A DNA stretch of 64,000 bases from Klebsiella electrica. GTDB lineage: Bacteria > Pseudomonadota > Gammaproteobacteria > Enterobacterales > Enterobacteriaceae. Numbering within the stretch: the first letter of the stretch is position 1; every line of letters begins with the position of its first letter. The stretch covers positions 3,720,001-3,784,000 of the forward strand of contig NZ_CP041247.1 in the NCBI RefSeq assembly GCF_006711645.1. The letters run 5' to 3'. The notes under the pieces are model-generated. The model made no database searches. It saw only the letters and a list, made by a program, of their open reading frames with translations, and was not told the DNA's origin. Position numbers and translations under genes: made by a program. Shown in pieces: positions 1 through 10,124 of the stretch.

Positions 1-362
1 CAGTCCCACATGTTGCGCCAGCGGGTGTCTTCAATCTTCGAGCGGTAGTCAAAACCCACCGGACGGAAGAACAAAGAGGCCAGCACCAGAACCATCGCCA
101 CATAGAAGCCGGAGAACGCAGCGGCATACACCGTCGGCCAGGCGGCAAACAGCGCGCCGCCGGCGGTGATCAGCCACACCTGGTTTCCGTCCCAGTGCGG
201 AGCGATGGAGTTAATCATGATTCGACGCTCGGTGTCATTACGACCGAGGAAACGGGTGAGCATTCCCACCCCCATGTCGAAGCCATCGGTGACGGCAAAA
301 CCAATCAGCAGGACACCGATCAGCAGCCACCAGATAAAACGCAATACTTCATAATCGATCAT
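1..362 (-). CDS. cydB: Cytochrome bd-I ubiquinol oxidase subunit II (partial, 5' part)
   Basis: Inner-membrane subunit of the cytochrome bd terminal oxidase, which pairs with CydA to oxidise ubiquinol and reduce oxygen at low oxygen tension. Only the first 120 codons lie in the window; the gene runs off the left edge. The product begins [19 protein letters not shown] and has the conserved early segment [12 protein letters not shown] and the motif [18 protein letters not shown] of the CydB/AppB family. It starts 15 bp after the cydA stop, so the two are cotranscribed. Identification is by close resemblance to E. coli CydB. cydX, which usually follows, would lie outside the window. Confidence 0.95.
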   Translation of the reverse strand, partial: MIDYEVLRFIWWLLIGVLLIGFAVTDGFDMGVGMLTRFLGRNDTERRIMINSIAPHWDGNQVWLITAGGALFAAWPTVYAAAFSGFYVAMVLVLASLFFRPVGFDYRSKIEDTRWRNMWD

Positions 363-377
363 TTGACGACTCCTGTC

Positions 378-1946
378 TTAGCGTGCCGGCTGAGTAGTCG
401 TGGAAGACTGCTCGTAGTGGTAGCGACCGGTTTTCAGGCTGCTTGGTCCACGGCGTGCGAATTTGAACATCAGATACAGCTCCGCGACCAGGAACAGGGT
501 GTACAGACCGCAAATCAGCAGCATCGAGAAGAGCAGATCGCCCGCAGTCAGGGACGAGTTCGCTACCGCGGTAGGCAGTACCTCACCTATCGCCCACGGC
601 TGGCGGCCATATTCCGCCACGAACCAACCGGACTCGATAGCGATCCACGGCACAGGAATTGCGAACATCGCAATGCGCAGCAGCCATTTCTTCTCGCCAA
701 TCTGGTTACGGATAACGGTCCAGAACGACGCCGCGATGATACCGAGCATCAGGATGCCGCAGGCCACCATGATACGGAACGCGAAGTACAGCGGCGCAAC
801 GCGAGGAATAGAATCTTTCGTCGCCATCGCAATTTGTTCTTCCGTCGCTTCAGCCACATTCGTGGTATAGCGTTTCAGCAGCAGACCGTAGCCCAGATCT
901 TTCTTCACGTGATTGAATTCATCACGAACGGCCTGGTCGGTTGAACCGGAACGCAGCTGTTCCAGCAGCGCGTAAGCTTTCATCCCGTTGCGGATGCGCG
1001 CTTCGTGCTGGCTTAACAGATCTTTCAGACCGATAACCGGCTTGTCTACGGAACGGGTCGCAATGATACCCAGCGCATAAGGGATCTGAATCGCGAAATG
1101 GTTTGTCTGTGCGTCCTGGTCCGGAATACCAAACAGGGTAAAGGCAGCCGGAGCCGGCTGGGTTTCCCATTCGGCTTCGATGGCCGCAAGTTTAGTTTTC
1201 TGCACGTCGCCCATTTCGTAACCGGATTCATCGCCGAGCACAATAACGGAGAGAATCGCCGCCATACCGAAGCTGGCAGCAATGGCAAAGGAACGTTTAG
1301 CGAAGGCGAAGTCGCGGCCGCGCAACATATAGTAGGAACTGATACCCAGAACGAACATCGCGCCGCAGACGTAGCCGGATGCGACGGTATGCACAAATTT
1401 CACCTGAGCAACCGGGTTCAGAACCAGTTCAGAGAAACTGACCATCTCCATACGCATGGTTTCAAAGTTGAAATCCGAGGCGATCGGGTTTTGCATCCAG
1501 CCGTTAGCCACGAGGATCCACAGTGCAGACAAGTTGGAACCCAGTGCCACCAGCCAGGTTACCGCCATGTGCTGAACTTTGCCCAGACGATCCCAACCGA
1601 AGAAGAACAGACCTACAAAGGTAGATTCGAGGAAGAAGGCCATCAGACCTTCAATGGCCAGAGGCGCACCGAAGATATCGCCCACGTAGTGAGAGTAATA
1701 AGACCAGTTTGTCCCGAACTGGAACTCCATGGTCAACCCGGTTGCTACACCCAGTGCAAAGTTGATACCAAACAACTTGCCCCAGAATTTGGTCATATCT
1801 TTATAAATCTGTTTGCCGGAGAGGACGTAAACCGTTTCCATGATGGCCAGCAGGAACGCCATACCGAGCGTCAGTGGCACAAAAAGGAAGTGGTACATCG
1901 CGGTCAAGGCAAACTGTAAGCGCGACAGTTCGACTATATCTAACAT
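378..1946 (-). CDS. cydA: Cytochrome bd-I ubiquinol oxidase subunit I
   Basis: Haem-bearing subunit of cytochrome bd oxidase in the inner membrane; it binds b558, b595 and d haems and holds the quinol-oxidising Q loop. The 522-residue product has the length of E. coli CydA and matches it nearly end to end (start [19 protein letters not shown], with the conserved haem-ligand His at about residue 19; end FEQ/YEQ-type tail SSTTTQPAR). Two ATG codons stand in tandem; the second (1946) is chosen because it gives 5 nt from the AAGGAG ribosome site at 1952-1957, against 2 nt for the first. A longer upstream reading frame exists but has no family match. cydB follows after 15 bp. Confidence 0.97.
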   Translation of the reverse strand: MLDIVELSRLQFALTAMYHFLFVPLTLGMAFLLAIMETVYVLSGKQIYKDMTKFWGKLFGINFALGVATGLTMEFQFGTNWSYYSHYVGDIFGAPLAIEGLMAFFLESTFVGLFFFGWDRLGKVQHMAVTWLVALGSNLSALWILVANGWMQNPIASDFNFETMRMEMVSFSELVLNPVAQVKFVHTVASGYVCGAMFVLGISSYYMLRGRDFAFAKRSFAIAASFGMAAILSVIVLGDESGYEMGDVQKTKLAAIEAEWETQPAPAAFTLFGIPDQDAQTNHFAIQIPYALGIIATRSVDKPVIGLKDLLSQHEARIRNGMKAYALLEQLRSGSTDQAVRDEFNHVKKDLGYGLLLKRYTTNVAEATEEQIAMATKDSIPRVAPLYFAFRIMVACGILMLGIIAASFWTVIRNQIGEKKWLLRIAMFAIPVPWIAIESGWFVAEYGRQPWAIGEVLPTAVANSSLTAGDLLFSMLLICGLYTLFLVAELYLMFKFARRGPSSLKTGRYHYEQSSTTTQPAR

Positions 1947-2279
1947 CATGACTCCTTGCTCATCGCATGAAGACTCCGAGAATGAACCCTGCACATCTGA
2001 TTCATACGCATGCCCCAATACAAAATAACTTGCTTCCCGCTTCGTTACCGTTTCGTCACCAGATGAAACAGCTCCTCGCAAAGGTTACAAATACGTTAAC
2101 GAAAAACCCAATTGATTCCCCAATATATTACGCCGCAATAACCTTACAATAAACAGGATTTTATTGAATCAGTTTTACATTTACGACGGTGATCAATATA
2201 TAGCGAAAATGCCTGACTTAAGCCAATTTGATTGGCGACAATTTAACGTTTTTTTATGGTTTTTTCCAAGCTTTAAACA

Positions 2280-2293
2280 TTGATATAAATCAA
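2280..2293. promoter_or_regulatory. Perfect FNR-type box upstream of cydA
   Basis: The sequence TTGATATAAATCAA fits the FNR consensus TTGAT-N4-ATCAA at all ten specified positions and is almost fully palindromic. It lies about 335 bp upstream of the cydA start in the AT-rich control region. FNR is known to repress cydA anaerobically in E. coli; that this box acts in the same way here is an inference. Confidence 0.6.
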
Positions 2294-2712
2294 TTTTTCT
2301 CACTCATGTTAATTATGTATCCCAACAAAGAATAATGGTGAAAGTAATGTTAAATATATGTTTAATGCATGCCAATAATGGTTACTAAAAAGAGAGATAT
2401 GAGAAGTATAGGTAATATGATTTAACTTTAAGCCGTGTGGCGTGAAAAAAAATAGCGATCCGATTAATGTTAGACGCTTCACAGTATTTTTCCTGATAGA
2501 CAGCATCAATTAAATCATCATTTTTATCTTTTCATTTTCTGGCAAGAAATAGCACTGAGTATCATTCCCTCCCCTGCCGAAAAATATCTTATTTTTATTT
2601 ATAAAAAACAGGTGTTAAATCAATACAATAGAAGTGGTTTTTCTGAACGGTTCGGCCGTGGCGCAGTAAAACTGCGTCACCAGCCGCCCTGAAGCGCCAG
2701 GAAAGACAGGCA

Positions 2713-2738
2713 TAAAAAAGGCCACCTGGACGGTGGCC
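2713..2738 (-). terminator. Rho-independent terminator of sdh-suc operon
   Basis: Read on the minus strand, GGCCACC and GGTGGCC (2720-2726 and 2732-2738) form a 7-bp GC-rich stem with a 5-nt loop followed by six T (2714-2719). It stands about 50 bp after the sucD stop and closes the TCA operon. Confidence 0.9.
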
Positions 2739-2787
2739 AACCATGTCGAAATCGGACATTGTTCTGCTGCGCAGGAGCAGAGAGGGT
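2713..2787 (-). ncRNA. sdhX: 3' UTR of sucD, position of the SdhX (RybD) small RNA
   Basis: In E. coli the sRNA SdhX is cut from the 3' end of the sdhCDAB-sucABCD transcript and carries the operon terminator. The same place here is a 75-nt tail after the sucD stop, ending in a strong terminator hairpin. Assignment rests on position and on the terminator; I could not align it with the E. coli RNA base by base, so processing sites and the seed are not determined. Confidence 0.5.
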
Positions 2788-3657
2788 TTACTTAATGATG
2801 GATTTCAGCGCTTCGCCGATATCCGCCAGGCTACGCACGGTTTTTACGCCCGCGGCTTCCAGCGCAGCAAATTTCTCATCAGCCGTGCCTTTCCCACCTG
2901 CGATAATGGCGCCCGCGTGGCCCATACGCTTGCCTTTCGGCGCGGTAACGCCCGCGATGTAACCGACAACCGGTTTGGTGACGTGATCTTTGATGTAGGC
3001 AGCCGCTTCTTCTTCTGCGCTACCGCCGATCTCACCGATCATCACGATAGCCTCGGTCTGCGGATCTTCCTGGAACAGCTTCAGGATGTCGATAAAGTTA
3101 GAGCCCGGGATCGGGTCGCCGCCGATACCCACGCAGGTAGACTGGCCAAAGCCATAGTCGGTAGTCTGCTTAACGGCTTCATAGGTCAGCGTACCGGAAC
3201 GGGAAACGATGCCCACTTTGCCCGGCTGGTGAATGTGACCCGGCATAATGCCGATTTTGCAAGCGCCAGGAGTGATAACGCCTGGGCAGTTCGGGCCTAT
3301 CATGCGCACACCGGCTTCATCCAGCTTCACTTTCACCGTCAGCATATCCAGCGTCGGGATACCTTCGGTGATGGTAATGATAAGCTTAATGCCTGCGTCG
3401 ATAGCTTCCAGAATGGAGTCTTTACAGAACGGGGCCGGAACGTAGATAACGGTCGCGGTCGCACCGGTCGCTTCGACAGCTTCACGCACGGTGTTGAACA
3501 CCGGCAGACCCAGGTGAGTGGTGCCGCCTTTGCCCGGCGTAACGCCGCCGACCATTTGGGTGCCGTAAGCAATCGCTTGTTCAGAGTGGAAAGTCCCCTG
3601 GCTACCGGTAAAGCCCTGGCAGATAACCTTGGTGTTTTTATCAATTAAAATGGACAT
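2788..3657 (-). CDS. sucD: Succinyl-CoA synthetase alpha subunit
   Basis: Makes succinate and ATP (or GTP) from succinyl-CoA with SucC in the TCA cycle; cytoplasmic. The 289-residue protein begins [21 protein letters not shown], the CoA-binding Rossmann part, and has the phosphohistidine segment [14 protein letters not shown] at about residue 245-258 (active-site His about 247). Length and sequence match E. coli SucD (289). Its ATG overlaps the sucC stop by one base (TAATG), a sign of translational coupling in the sucABCD unit. It is the last gene before the operon terminator. Confidence 0.98.
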   Translation of the reverse strand: MSILIDKNTKVICQGFTGSQGTFHSEQAIAYGTQMVGGVTPGKGGTTHLGLPVFNTVREAVEATGATATVIYVPAPFCKDSILEAIDAGIKLIITITEGIPTLDMLTVKVKLDEAGVRMIGPNCPGVITPGACKIGIMPGHIHQPGKVGIVSRSGTLTYEAVKQTTDYGFGQSTCVGIGGDPIPGSNFIDILKLFQEDPQTEAIVMIGEIGGSAEEEAAAYIKDHVTKPVVGYIAGVTAPKGKRMGHAGAIIAGGKGTADEKFAALEAAGVKTVRSLADIGEALKSIIK

Positions 3658-4823
3658 TATTTCCCCTCCACTGCGGCAACAACCTGCTGTGCTGCGTCCG
3701 TCAGACTTTTCGGTGCAATAATATTCAGGCCGCTGTCAGCCAGTTTTTTCGCACCCAGTTCGGCGTTGTTCCCTTCCAGACGAACGACAACCGGTACGTT
3801 CACGCCCACTTCGGCTACCGCGCCGATGATGCCGTCAGCAATCAGGTCGCAACGCACGATACCGCCGAAGATGTTAACCAGTACGGCTTTAACATTGCTG
3901 TCGGAAAGAATGATTTTGAACGCTTCGGTCACGCGCTCTTTGGTTGCGCCGCCGCCAACGTCGAGGAAGTTAGCCGGTTCGCCGCCGTGCAGTTTAACGA
4001 TGTCCATGGTGCCCATTGCCAGGCCCGCGCCGTTAACCATACAACCGATGTTGCCGTCCAGCGCAACGTAGTTCAGTTCCCACTGCGCAGCCTGCGCTTC
4101 ACGCGGGTCTTCCTGCGACTGGTCGCGCATTTCACGCAGATCCGGCTGGCGGAACAGCGCATTTCCATCAGCGCCCAGTTTGCCGTCGAGGCAGATCAGG
4201 TCGCCCTGTTTGGTGATAACCAACGGGTTGATTTCGATCAGCGCCAGGTCGCGTTCCAGGAAAATGGTCGCCAGACCCATAAAGATTTTGGTGAACTGCT
4301 GAACCTGTTTACCTTCCAGACCCAGTTTGAACGCCAGCTCGCGTCCCTGGTAAGGCATCGGGCCTGCCAGCGGATCGATAGCAATTTTGTGGATCAGGTG
4401 CGGGGTTTCTTCCGCCACTTTTTCGATTTCCACGCCGCCTTCGGTGGAGGCCATGAACACCACGCGACGGGAGCTACGGTCAACAACCGCACCCAGATAC
4501 AGCTCTTTAGCGATATCTGTCGCTGCTTCAACCAGAATCTGGTTAACCGGCTGGCCGTTGGCGTCTGTCTGGTAGGTCACAAGGCGTTTACCCAGCCAGT
4601 GCTCAGCAAAAGCGCGAATGTCTTCTTTACTGTTAACTACTTTCACACCGCCCGCTTTACCGCGGCCACCAGCGTGAACCTGACATTTCACTACCCACGG
4701 ACCCGCGCCGATTTTTGATGCGGCTTCTTCTGCTTCGCGCGGAGTAGTACAGGCATAACCCACCGGCGCCGGTAAACCATAGCGGGCAAACAGTTGTTTT
4801 GCCTGATATTCATGTAAGTTCAT
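3657..4823 (-). CDS. sucC: Succinyl-CoA synthetase beta subunit
   Basis: Nucleotide-binding subunit of succinyl-CoA synthetase. The 388-residue product equals the E. coli length. It starts [18 protein letters not shown] and carries the ATP-grasp fold in its N-terminal half, then a ligase domain with [15 protein letters not shown] and [10 protein letters not shown]. It lies 143 bp after sucB, a gap filled by a REP pair, and overlaps sucD by one base. Confidence 0.98.
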   Translation of the reverse strand: MNLHEYQAKQLFARYGLPAPVGYACTTPREAEEAASKIGAGPWVVKCQVHAGGRGKAGGVKVVNSKEDIRAFAEHWLGKRLVTYQTDANGQPVNQILVEAATDIAKELYLGAVVDRSSRRVVFMASTEGGVEIEKVAEETPHLIHKIAIDPLAGPMPYQGRELAFKLGLEGKQVQQFTKIFMGLATIFLERDLALIEINPLVITKQGDLICLDGKLGADGNALFRQPDLREMRDQSQEDPREAQAAQWELNYVALDGNIGCMVNGAGLAMGTMDIVKLHGGEPANFLDVGGGATKERVTEAFKIILSDSNVKAVLVNIFGGIVRCDLIADGIIGAVAEVGVNVPVVVRLEGNNAELGAKKLADSGLNIIAPKSLTDAAQQVVAAVEGK

Positions 4824-4864
4824 GTGTTCAGTCCATCCTTCAGGGAATAATTATCTTTAAACCT

Positions 4865-4946
4865 GTAGGCCTGAAAAACGCGCTAGCGCCGCCATCAGGC
4901 ATCTCATCAACGCCGGATGGCGGCGTAACGCTTTATCCGGCCTACG
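4865..4946. repeat. REP/BIME pair in sucB-sucC gap
   Basis: Two inverted REP-like units face each other: GTAGGCCTG...GCCGCCATCAGGC (4865-4900) and GCCGGATGGCGGCG...CTTTATCCGGCCTAC (4912-4945). Both have the GC-rich head and imperfect palindrome of enterobacterial REP sequences. Placed inside an operon, such elements can protect the upstream message from 3' decay; that role here is inferred. Confidence 0.8.
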
Positions 4947-4966
4947 GTAGGTAATACTCTTGCTGA

Positions 4967-6187
4967 CTACACGTCCAGCAGCAGACGTGTCGGGTCTTCC
5001 AGCAGCTCTTTGATAGCGACCAGGAAGCCTACCGACTCACGTCCATCGATCAGACGGTGGTCGTAAGAGAGCGCCAGGTACATCATCGGCAGAATTTCTA
5101 CCTTGCCATTGACCGCCATCGGTCTGTCTTTAATGGCATGCATACCCAGAATGGCGCTCTGCGGTGGGTTGATGATTGGCGTGGACATCAGAGAACCGAA
5201 TACGCCGCCGTTGGTAATGGTGAAGTTACCGCCGGTCAGGTCATCTACGGTCAGCTTGCCGTCACGGCCTTTCACTGCCAGCTCTTTAATATTCTTTTCG
5301 ATATCCGCCATGCCCAGCAGGTCCACATCACGCAGAACCGGAGTCACCAGGCCGCGCGGGGTAGAGACCGCCATGCTGACATCGAAGTAGTTGTGATACA
5401 CCACATCATCGCCATCGATGGAGGCATTCACTTCCGGATAGCGTTTAAGCGCTTCAACCACGGCTTTCACGTAGAAGGACATAAAGCCCAGACGGATACC
5501 GTGACGTTTTTCGAAGGCATCGCCGTACTGCTTACGCAGATCCATAATCGGCTTCATGTTGACTTCGTTAAAGGTCGTCAGCATGGCGGTGGAGTTCTTC
5601 GCTTCCAGCAGACGCTCGGCAACGCGTTTGCGCAGGCGGGTCATCGGCACGCGTTTTTCAGAACGGTGGCCCAGTTGCGCAACCGGTGCTGGCGCAGTGG
5701 CAGGCGCTTTGGCTTCGGTTTTAGCCGGAGCCGCCGCCAGATGTTTCTCAACATCTTCACGGGTCAGGCGGCCGCCGACGCCGGTGCCTTTAATGGCAGC
5801 GGCATCGAGGTTGTGTTCAGCCAGCAGACGACGAATCGCCGGGCTGAGCGCATCATTGCTCTGCTCTTCCAGAGACGCCTGCTGACGCTGAGCCGGGGTG
5901 GACTCTTTGGCGTCGGCTTTCGCCGCGGACTCTTTGCCCGCGCTGTTGCCTTCACGCAGGCGACCAAGGATCTGGCGAGAAAGTACGGTTGCACCTTCGT
6001 CTTCCAGCACTGCGTCCAGAATGCCGTCCGCTGAAGCCGGTACTTCCAGTACCACTTTGTCAGTTTCGATTTCCACCAGCACTTCATCACGCTGGACGCT
6101 ATCGCCCGGTTTTTTATGCCAGGTCGCAACCGTCGCGTCAGCTACGGACTCAGGCAGATCGGGAACCAGAATATCTACGCTACTCAT
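4967..6187 (-). CDS. sucB: 2-oxoglutarate dehydrogenase E2, dihydrolipoamide succinyltransferase
   Basis: Core of the 2-oxoglutarate dehydrogenase complex; moves the succinyl group from lipoyl-lysine to CoA. The 406-residue protein has one lipoyl domain (about 1-77, lipoyl lysine in [11 protein letters not shown] near residue 44), an Ala/Pro/Lys linker, a peripheral subunit-binding domain (about 112-150, [15 protein letters not shown]), a second Ala/Pro linker and the catalytic domain ending in [11 protein letters not shown] with His377 and Asp381. E. coli SucB has 405 residues. The start lies 14 bp after the sucA stop with an AAGGAT ribosome site. Confidence 0.98.
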   Translation of the reverse strand: MSSVDILVPDLPESVADATVATWHKKPGDSVQRDEVLVEIETDKVVLEVPASADGILDAVLEDEGATVLSRQILGRLREGNSAGKESAAKADAKESTPAQRQQASLEEQSNDALSPAIRRLLAEHNLDAAAIKGTGVGGRLTREDVEKHLAAAPAKTEAKAPATAPAPVAQLGHRSEKRVPMTRLRKRVAERLLEAKNSTAMLTTFNEVNMKPIMDLRKQYGDAFEKRHGIRLGFMSFYVKAVVEALKRYPEVNASIDGDDVVYHNYFDVSMAVSTPRGLVTPVLRDVDLLGMADIEKNIKELAVKGRDGKLTVDDLTGGNFTITNGGVFGSLMSTPIINPPQSAILGMHAIKDRPMAVNGKVEILPMMYLALSYDHRLIDGRESVGFLVAIKELLEDPTRLLLDV

Positions 6188-6201
6188 TATGTATCCTTTA
6201 A

Positions 6202-9009
6202 TTAATCGACGTTCAGCGCGTCATTGACCAGATCTTGTTGCTGTTTCTGGTGAACGGACATATACCCTACCGCCGGAGAGGCGGAGGCCGGGCGGCCTGC
6301 GTAACGCAGAGAGGCCCCAAACGGAATCACTTCGCGGAAGTGATGCTGACTGCAGTACCACGCGCCCTGGTTGAGCGGCTCTTCCTGGCACCAGACAAAG
6401 TCATGCACGTGAGCGTAAGGCTTCAGCGCTTCCTGTACCGCCTGATGCGGGAACGGATAGAGCTGCTCTACGCGCACGATAGCGACATCTTTTTGGTCGT
6501 TCTTACGGCGTTGTTCCAGCAGATCGTAATAAACCTTACCAGAGCACAGGACAACACGCTTCACTGCTTTCGGGTCGAGGTCATCAATTTCACCGATAGC
6601 CGGCAGGAAAGTGCCGTTCGCCAGTTCGTCGAGGCTGGAGACCGCCAGCGGATGACGCAGCAGAGATTTCGGCGACATCACCACCAGCGGGCGACGCATA
6701 CCGCGCAGCGCCTGACGACGCAGCATGTGGTACACCTGAGCCGGAGTCGATGGCACGCAAACCTGCATATTCTGTTCAGCGCACAGCTGCAGATAGCGTT
6801 CCAGACGCGCGGAGGAGTGCTCCGGACCCTGGCCTTCGTAGCCGTGCGGCAGCAGCATCACCAGGCCGCACATCCGGCCCCACTTCTGCTCGCCGGAGCT
6901 GATGAACTGGTCGATAACCACCTGAGCGCCGTTAGCAAAGTCGCCAAACTGCGCTTCCCAGATGGTCAGCGTGCGCGGTTCGGCAGTGGCGTAGCCGTAT
7001 TCGAACGCCAGCACCGCTTCTTCAGAAAGCACCGAGTCCCAGACTTTGAAATGCTCCTGACCGTTATGCACATGCTGCAGCGGGGTGTAGGTTGAACCGT
7101 TCACCTGATTATGAATCACGGAGTGGCGGTGGAAGAACGTGCCGCGACCGGAGTCTTCACCGGACAGACGGATCGGAATACCTTCATCAACCAGCGTAGC
7201 GTAAGCCAGGTTTTCCGCCGCGCCCCAGTCGAACAGCTTCTCGCCGGCCGCCATCGCCTGGCGATCGCCATAAATCTTCGCCACACGGGACTGCATCTCA
7301 ATGCTGTCCGGCACGGTGCTGATGCGTTTAGCCAGCTCCTGCAGACGTTTCATCTCGACTTTACTCGGGTAGCTCTCATCCCACTCGTGGTTGAGGTACG
7401 GCGACCAGGTAAAGGAGTGCAGATTCATCGGACGCCACTCCTCAACCACGCATTCGCCGGCATCCAGCGCATCACGATAGAGGTTAACCAGTTCGGTCGC
7501 ATCTTCCAGGGTCGACACTTTGTCGTGCTCAAGTTTGTCGGCGTAGATTTTGCGCGGGGTCGGATGTTTTTTGATTTTCTGATACATCAGCGGCTGGGTT
7601 GCGCTCGGCTCGTCGGCTTCGTTATGGCCGTGACGGCGGTAGCACACCAGGTCGATAAAGACATCGCGTTTGAAGGTATTACGGAAATCCAGCGCCAGGC
7701 GGGTGACGAAAGCAACGGCTTCCGGATCGTCCGCATTGACGTGGAAGATAGGCGCCTGAACCATTTTACCGATATCGGTGCAGTATGGCGTAGAGCGCGC
7801 ATCCAGCGGGTTCGAGGTAGTGAAGCCCACCTGGTTGTTAATAACGATACGTACGGTACCGCCCACTTCGTAGCCGCGCGCCTTGGACATGTTCAGGGTT
7901 TCCTGAACCACGCCCTGACCGGTCACTGCGGCGTCGCCGTGGATAGTAATCGGCAGCACTTTATTGCTGCTCGGCTCGTCGAGGCGATCGAGACGCGCGC
8001 GAACCGATCCGATAACCACCGGGCTGACGATTTCGAGGTGCGACGGGTTAAACGCCAGCGCCAGATGCACCAGGCCGCCTTCGGTTTCCATGTCGGAAGA
8101 GAAGCCCATATGGTACTTCACGTCGCCGGTGCCAAGGTGTTCTTTGTGCTTGCCCGCAAACTCGTCGAACAGGTCCTGCGGTTTTTTACCCAGAACGTTC
8201 ACCAGCACGTTCAGACGACCGCGGTGCGCCATGCCGAGCACCACTTCACGGGTGCCGCTTTTACCTGCGTGCCGGATCATCTCTTTGAGCATCGGGATCA
8301 GCGCATCGCCGCCTTCCAGCGAGAAGCGTTTAGCGCCCGGGAATTTCGCGCCGAGGTAACGTTCCAGGCCTTCGGCTGCCGTCAGCTCGGTCAGGAAACG
8401 TTTTTTCTCGTCAGCGGTAAAGCTGGCTTTGCCTGCTACCGACTCAATACGCTGCTGAATCCAGCGTTTTTCTTCGGTAGAGGTGATGTGCATGTATTCC
8501 GCGCCGATAGCGCCGCAGTAGGTTTGTTTGAGCGCGGCAATCAGCTCGCCCAGTTTCATCGTATCTTTGCCGATGGCGAATGAACCTACGTTATAGCTTT
8601 CCTGGAAATCGGCCTCGGTCAGATCGTGGTATGCAGGATCGAGATCCGCCACTCTCTCTTGCTTCCACAGTCCCAGCGGATCGAGATTCGCATGCTGGTG
8701 ACCACGGAAGCGATATGCGTTGATGAGCTGCAGGACTTTAACCTGCTTCACATTGGTATCAGGGTCGGAAATCGAAGAAGTGTAACGTGAGGCATCCTTC
8801 GCCAGTCGACGGAAATAATCACGCGTTTTCGAGTGAAATTGATCCGGTTTGACTCCGGTGCCAGGTAACTGCTGGAACATAGAACGCCAGTTGGCGTCAA
8901 CAGAGTCAGGATCGGTTAAGAAGTCTTCATAGAGCTGTTCTATCCAGCTCTGGTTCGAACCAGAGAGGTAAGAAGAGTCCAGCCAGGCTTTCATTGCGCC
9001 GTTCTGCAT
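6202..9009 (-). CDS. sucA: 2-oxoglutarate dehydrogenase E1 (thiamine-dependent)
   Basis: Decarboxylates 2-oxoglutarate with thiamine diphosphate and passes the succinyl group to SucB. The 935-residue product is 2 longer than the E. coli enzyme and opens with [20 protein letters not shown]. Thiamine-binding parts are visible: the HRGRLNVL segment at about residue 260-270, the GDAAVTGQG motif, and the transketolase-like pyrimidine-binding domain with [14 protein letters not shown] and [19 protein letters not shown]. An AAGGGA ribosome site precedes the ATG by 6 nt. It leads sucABCD and is probably reached by read-through from the sdh promoter across the repeat-filled gap upstream. Confidence 0.98.
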   Translation of the reverse strand: MQNGAMKAWLDSSYLSGSNQSWIEQLYEDFLTDPDSVDANWRSMFQQLPGTGVKPDQFHSKTRDYFRRLAKDASRYTSSISDPDTNVKQVKVLQLINAYRFRGHQHANLDPLGLWKQERVADLDPAYHDLTEADFQESYNVGSFAIGKDTMKLGELIAALKQTYCGAIGAEYMHITSTEEKRWIQQRIESVAGKASFTADEKKRFLTELTAAEGLERYLGAKFPGAKRFSLEGGDALIPMLKEMIRHAGKSGTREVVLGMAHRGRLNVLVNVLGKKPQDLFDEFAGKHKEHLGTGDVKYHMGFSSDMETEGGLVHLALAFNPSHLEIVSPVVIGSVRARLDRLDEPSSNKVLPITIHGDAAVTGQGVVQETLNMSKARGYEVGGTVRIVINNQVGFTTSNPLDARSTPYCTDIGKMVQAPIFHVNADDPEAVAFVTRLALDFRNTFKRDVFIDLVCYRRHGHNEADEPSATQPLMYQKIKKHPTPRKIYADKLEHDKVSTLEDATELVNLYRDALDAGECVVEEWRPMNLHSFTWSPYLNHEWDESYPSKVEMKRLQELAKRISTVPDSIEMQSRVAKIYGDRQAMAAGEKLFDWGAAENLAYATLVDEGIPIRLSGEDSGRGTFFHRHSVIHNQVNGSTYTPLQHVHNGQEHFKVWDSVLSEEAVLAFEYGYATAEPRTLTIWEAQFGDFANGAQVVIDQFISSGEQKWGRMCGLVMLLPHGYEGQGPEHSSARLERYLQLCAEQNMQVCVPSTPAQVYHMLRRQALRGMRRPLVVMSPKSLLRHPLAVSSLDELANGTFLPAIGEIDDLDPKAVKRVVLCSGKVYYDLLEQRRKNDQKDVAIVRVEQLYPFPHQAVQEALKPYAHVHDFVWCQEEPLNQGAWYCSQHHFREVIPFGASLRYAGRPASASPAVGYMSVHQKQQQDLVNDALNVD

Positions 9010-9123
9010 CGTGATCCCTTAAGCATTTATATGCTTATTTCGCCGTAGAAACTACCACGCACAGCAATTGTACGTGCCGGGGTTCACTCTTTACGGACGA
9101 GTTGTGGCTTCTGCGTCCGCGAA

Positions 9124-9299
9124 GGAACCTTTAAAAACTGCCTAATAATCTTCTTTGTTCAGGCTGCGACTGTGTTGCGACCCTCACTCACTCCGGTCAC
9201 ATAGTTCACTATGCTCCCGGAGATTCGTTCTGCTCGCGCCTTGTCTCGCACTGAACATCTCGATTATTACTATTCATGTGGCAGTTTTTAGAGGTTTCC
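9124..9299. repeat. ERIC-like (IRU) long imperfect palindrome
   Basis: The outer ends GGAACCTTTAAAAACTGCC (9124-9142) and its near complement at 9280-9299 frame nested inverted arms: TAATAATC with GTTCAG on the left against CTGAAC with GATTATTA on the right. The centre, CTCACTCCGGTCACATAG at 9187-9204 followed by CTATGCTCCCGGAGATTC at 9209-9226, resembles the core of the enterobacterial ERIC consensus (CTCACCCCAGTCACTTACT ... GTAAGCTCCTGGGGATTC). At 176 bp it is longer than the standard 127-bp ERIC, so it may be a variant or a related family. Confidence 0.7.
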
Positions 9300-9307
9300 T
9301 GCTATAT

Positions 9308-9378
9308 CCCCCGGCGGCGCGAACGCTTGCCGGGGCTACTGCTTCGGGTAGCCCGGATAAGCGATAGCGCCATCCGGG
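9308..9378. repeat. REP-like inverted pair
   Basis: CCCCGGCGGCGCGAACGC...GCCGGGG (9308-9334) and GCCCGGATAAGCGATAGC...CATCCGGG (9351-9378) are two REP-type imperfect palindromes just after the sdhB stop. They are likely to stabilise the sdh message; this is inferred from position. Confidence 0.7.
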
Positions 9379-9392
9379 ACAGACCGGGTTGC

Positions 9393-10109
9393 TTACGCAC
9401 TGCGCTGCAGCAGCATTGACTTAATATGGCCGATGGCGCGCGTCGGGTTAAGCCCTTTCGGACAGACACTGACGCAGTTCATGATGCTGTGACAGCGGAA
9501 TACGCTGAAAGCATCGCTTAGCCCTTCGAGACGGCTGTCGGTTTCGGTATCGCGACTGTCAATCAGGAAACGATACGCAGCCAGCAGACCGGCCGGGCCG
9601 ATAAACTTGTCCGGGTTCCACCAGAACGACGGGCAAGAGGTTGAACAACATGCGCAAAGAATACACTCGTACAGACCATCAAGCTTCTCACGCTGCTCCG
9701 GAGACTGCAGGTGCTCACGAGCCGGAGGATTTTGCCCATTATTCAACAAGTAAGGCTTAATCTTCTCATATTGTGCATAGAATTGCCCCATGTCTACCAC
9801 CAAATCACGGATAACCGGCAAACCAGGCAGCGGACGGATGACAATTTTCTTACCCGGCTGATTCAGCGCGGAGATCGGCGTGATGCACGCCAGACCGTTT
9901 TTGCCGTTCATGTTCAGACCGTCGGAGCCACACACCCCTTCACGGCAGGAACGACGAAATGAGAGTGACGGGTCTTTTTCTTTCAGCTGCATCAGGGCAT
10001 CCAGCAGCATCATGTCACGACCTTCTTCCGCTTCGAGGGTGTAATCCTGCATGCGCGGAGCATCGTCAACGTCCGGGTTATAACGATAAATTGAAAACTC
10101 GAGTTTCAT
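9393..10109 (-). CDS. sdhB: Succinate dehydrogenase iron-sulfur subunit
   Basis: Electron-transfer subunit of complex II, bound to the inner face of the membrane. The 238-residue product has the [2Fe-2S] ligand set CREGVCGSDG (Cys55, Cys60, Asp63) plus Cys75, and the cluster motif CILCACCSTSCP at about 149-160 with a later CHSIMNCVSVCPKGLNP serving the [3Fe-4S] and [4Fe-4S] centres. Length equals E. coli SdhB. It follows sdhA by 15 bp and ends the sdhCDAB part before the repeat-rich gap. Confidence 0.98.
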   Translation of the reverse strand: MKLEFSIYRYNPDVDDAPRMQDYTLEAEEGRDMMLLDALMQLKEKDPSLSFRRSCREGVCGSDGLNMNGKNGLACITPISALNQPGKKIVIRPLPGLPVIRDLVVDMGQFYAQYEKIKPYLLNNGQNPPAREHLQSPEQREKLDGLYECILCACCSTSCPSFWWNPDKFIGPAGLLAAYRFLIDSRDTETDSRLEGLSDAFSVFRCHSIMNCVSVCPKGLNPTRAIGHIKSMLLQRSA

Positions 10110-10124
10110 TTTCCTGTCTCCGCA

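Larger units (their letters stand above)
1950..2787. other. Long AT-rich cydA upstream region
   Basis: About 840 bp without a credible gene lie between sucD and cydA. The part near sucD holds the suc terminator. From about 2100 to 2640 the DNA is strongly AT-rich, with many TTAAT/GTTAA-like tracts (for example around 2309 and 2347) of the kind bound by ArcA, and one perfect FNR-type palindrome (listed separately). In E. coli cydA is activated by ArcA and modulated by FNR from a similarly long upstream region, so I infer the same here. No promoter can be assigned with confidence by eye. Confidence 0.6.
9010..9392. other. sucA-sdhB spacer filled with repeats
   Basis: This 383-bp gap has no credible gene. 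It holds an ERIC-like long palindrome (9124-9299) and a REP-like pair (9308-9378), both listed separately; the remaining 110 bp next to sucA may carry the weak sucA promoter known in E. coli, but I cannot pick out its hexamers. Confidence 0.6.

Noticed and set aside
2309..2509. 66-codon open frame in the cydA upstream region
   Set aside because: AT-rich regulatory DNA, no ribosome site, unusual composition and no recognisable family.
7111..8583. Long plus-strand open frame (490 codons) opposite sucA, and similar ones opposite sdhA (10224-11921), kdpB (26693-28093 minus) and nagE (45316-46920)
   Set aside because: They mirror the codon phase of certain genes, have no ribosome site or family motifs, and show the His/Arg/Gln-rich composition typical of antisense frames of GC-rich enterobacterial genes.
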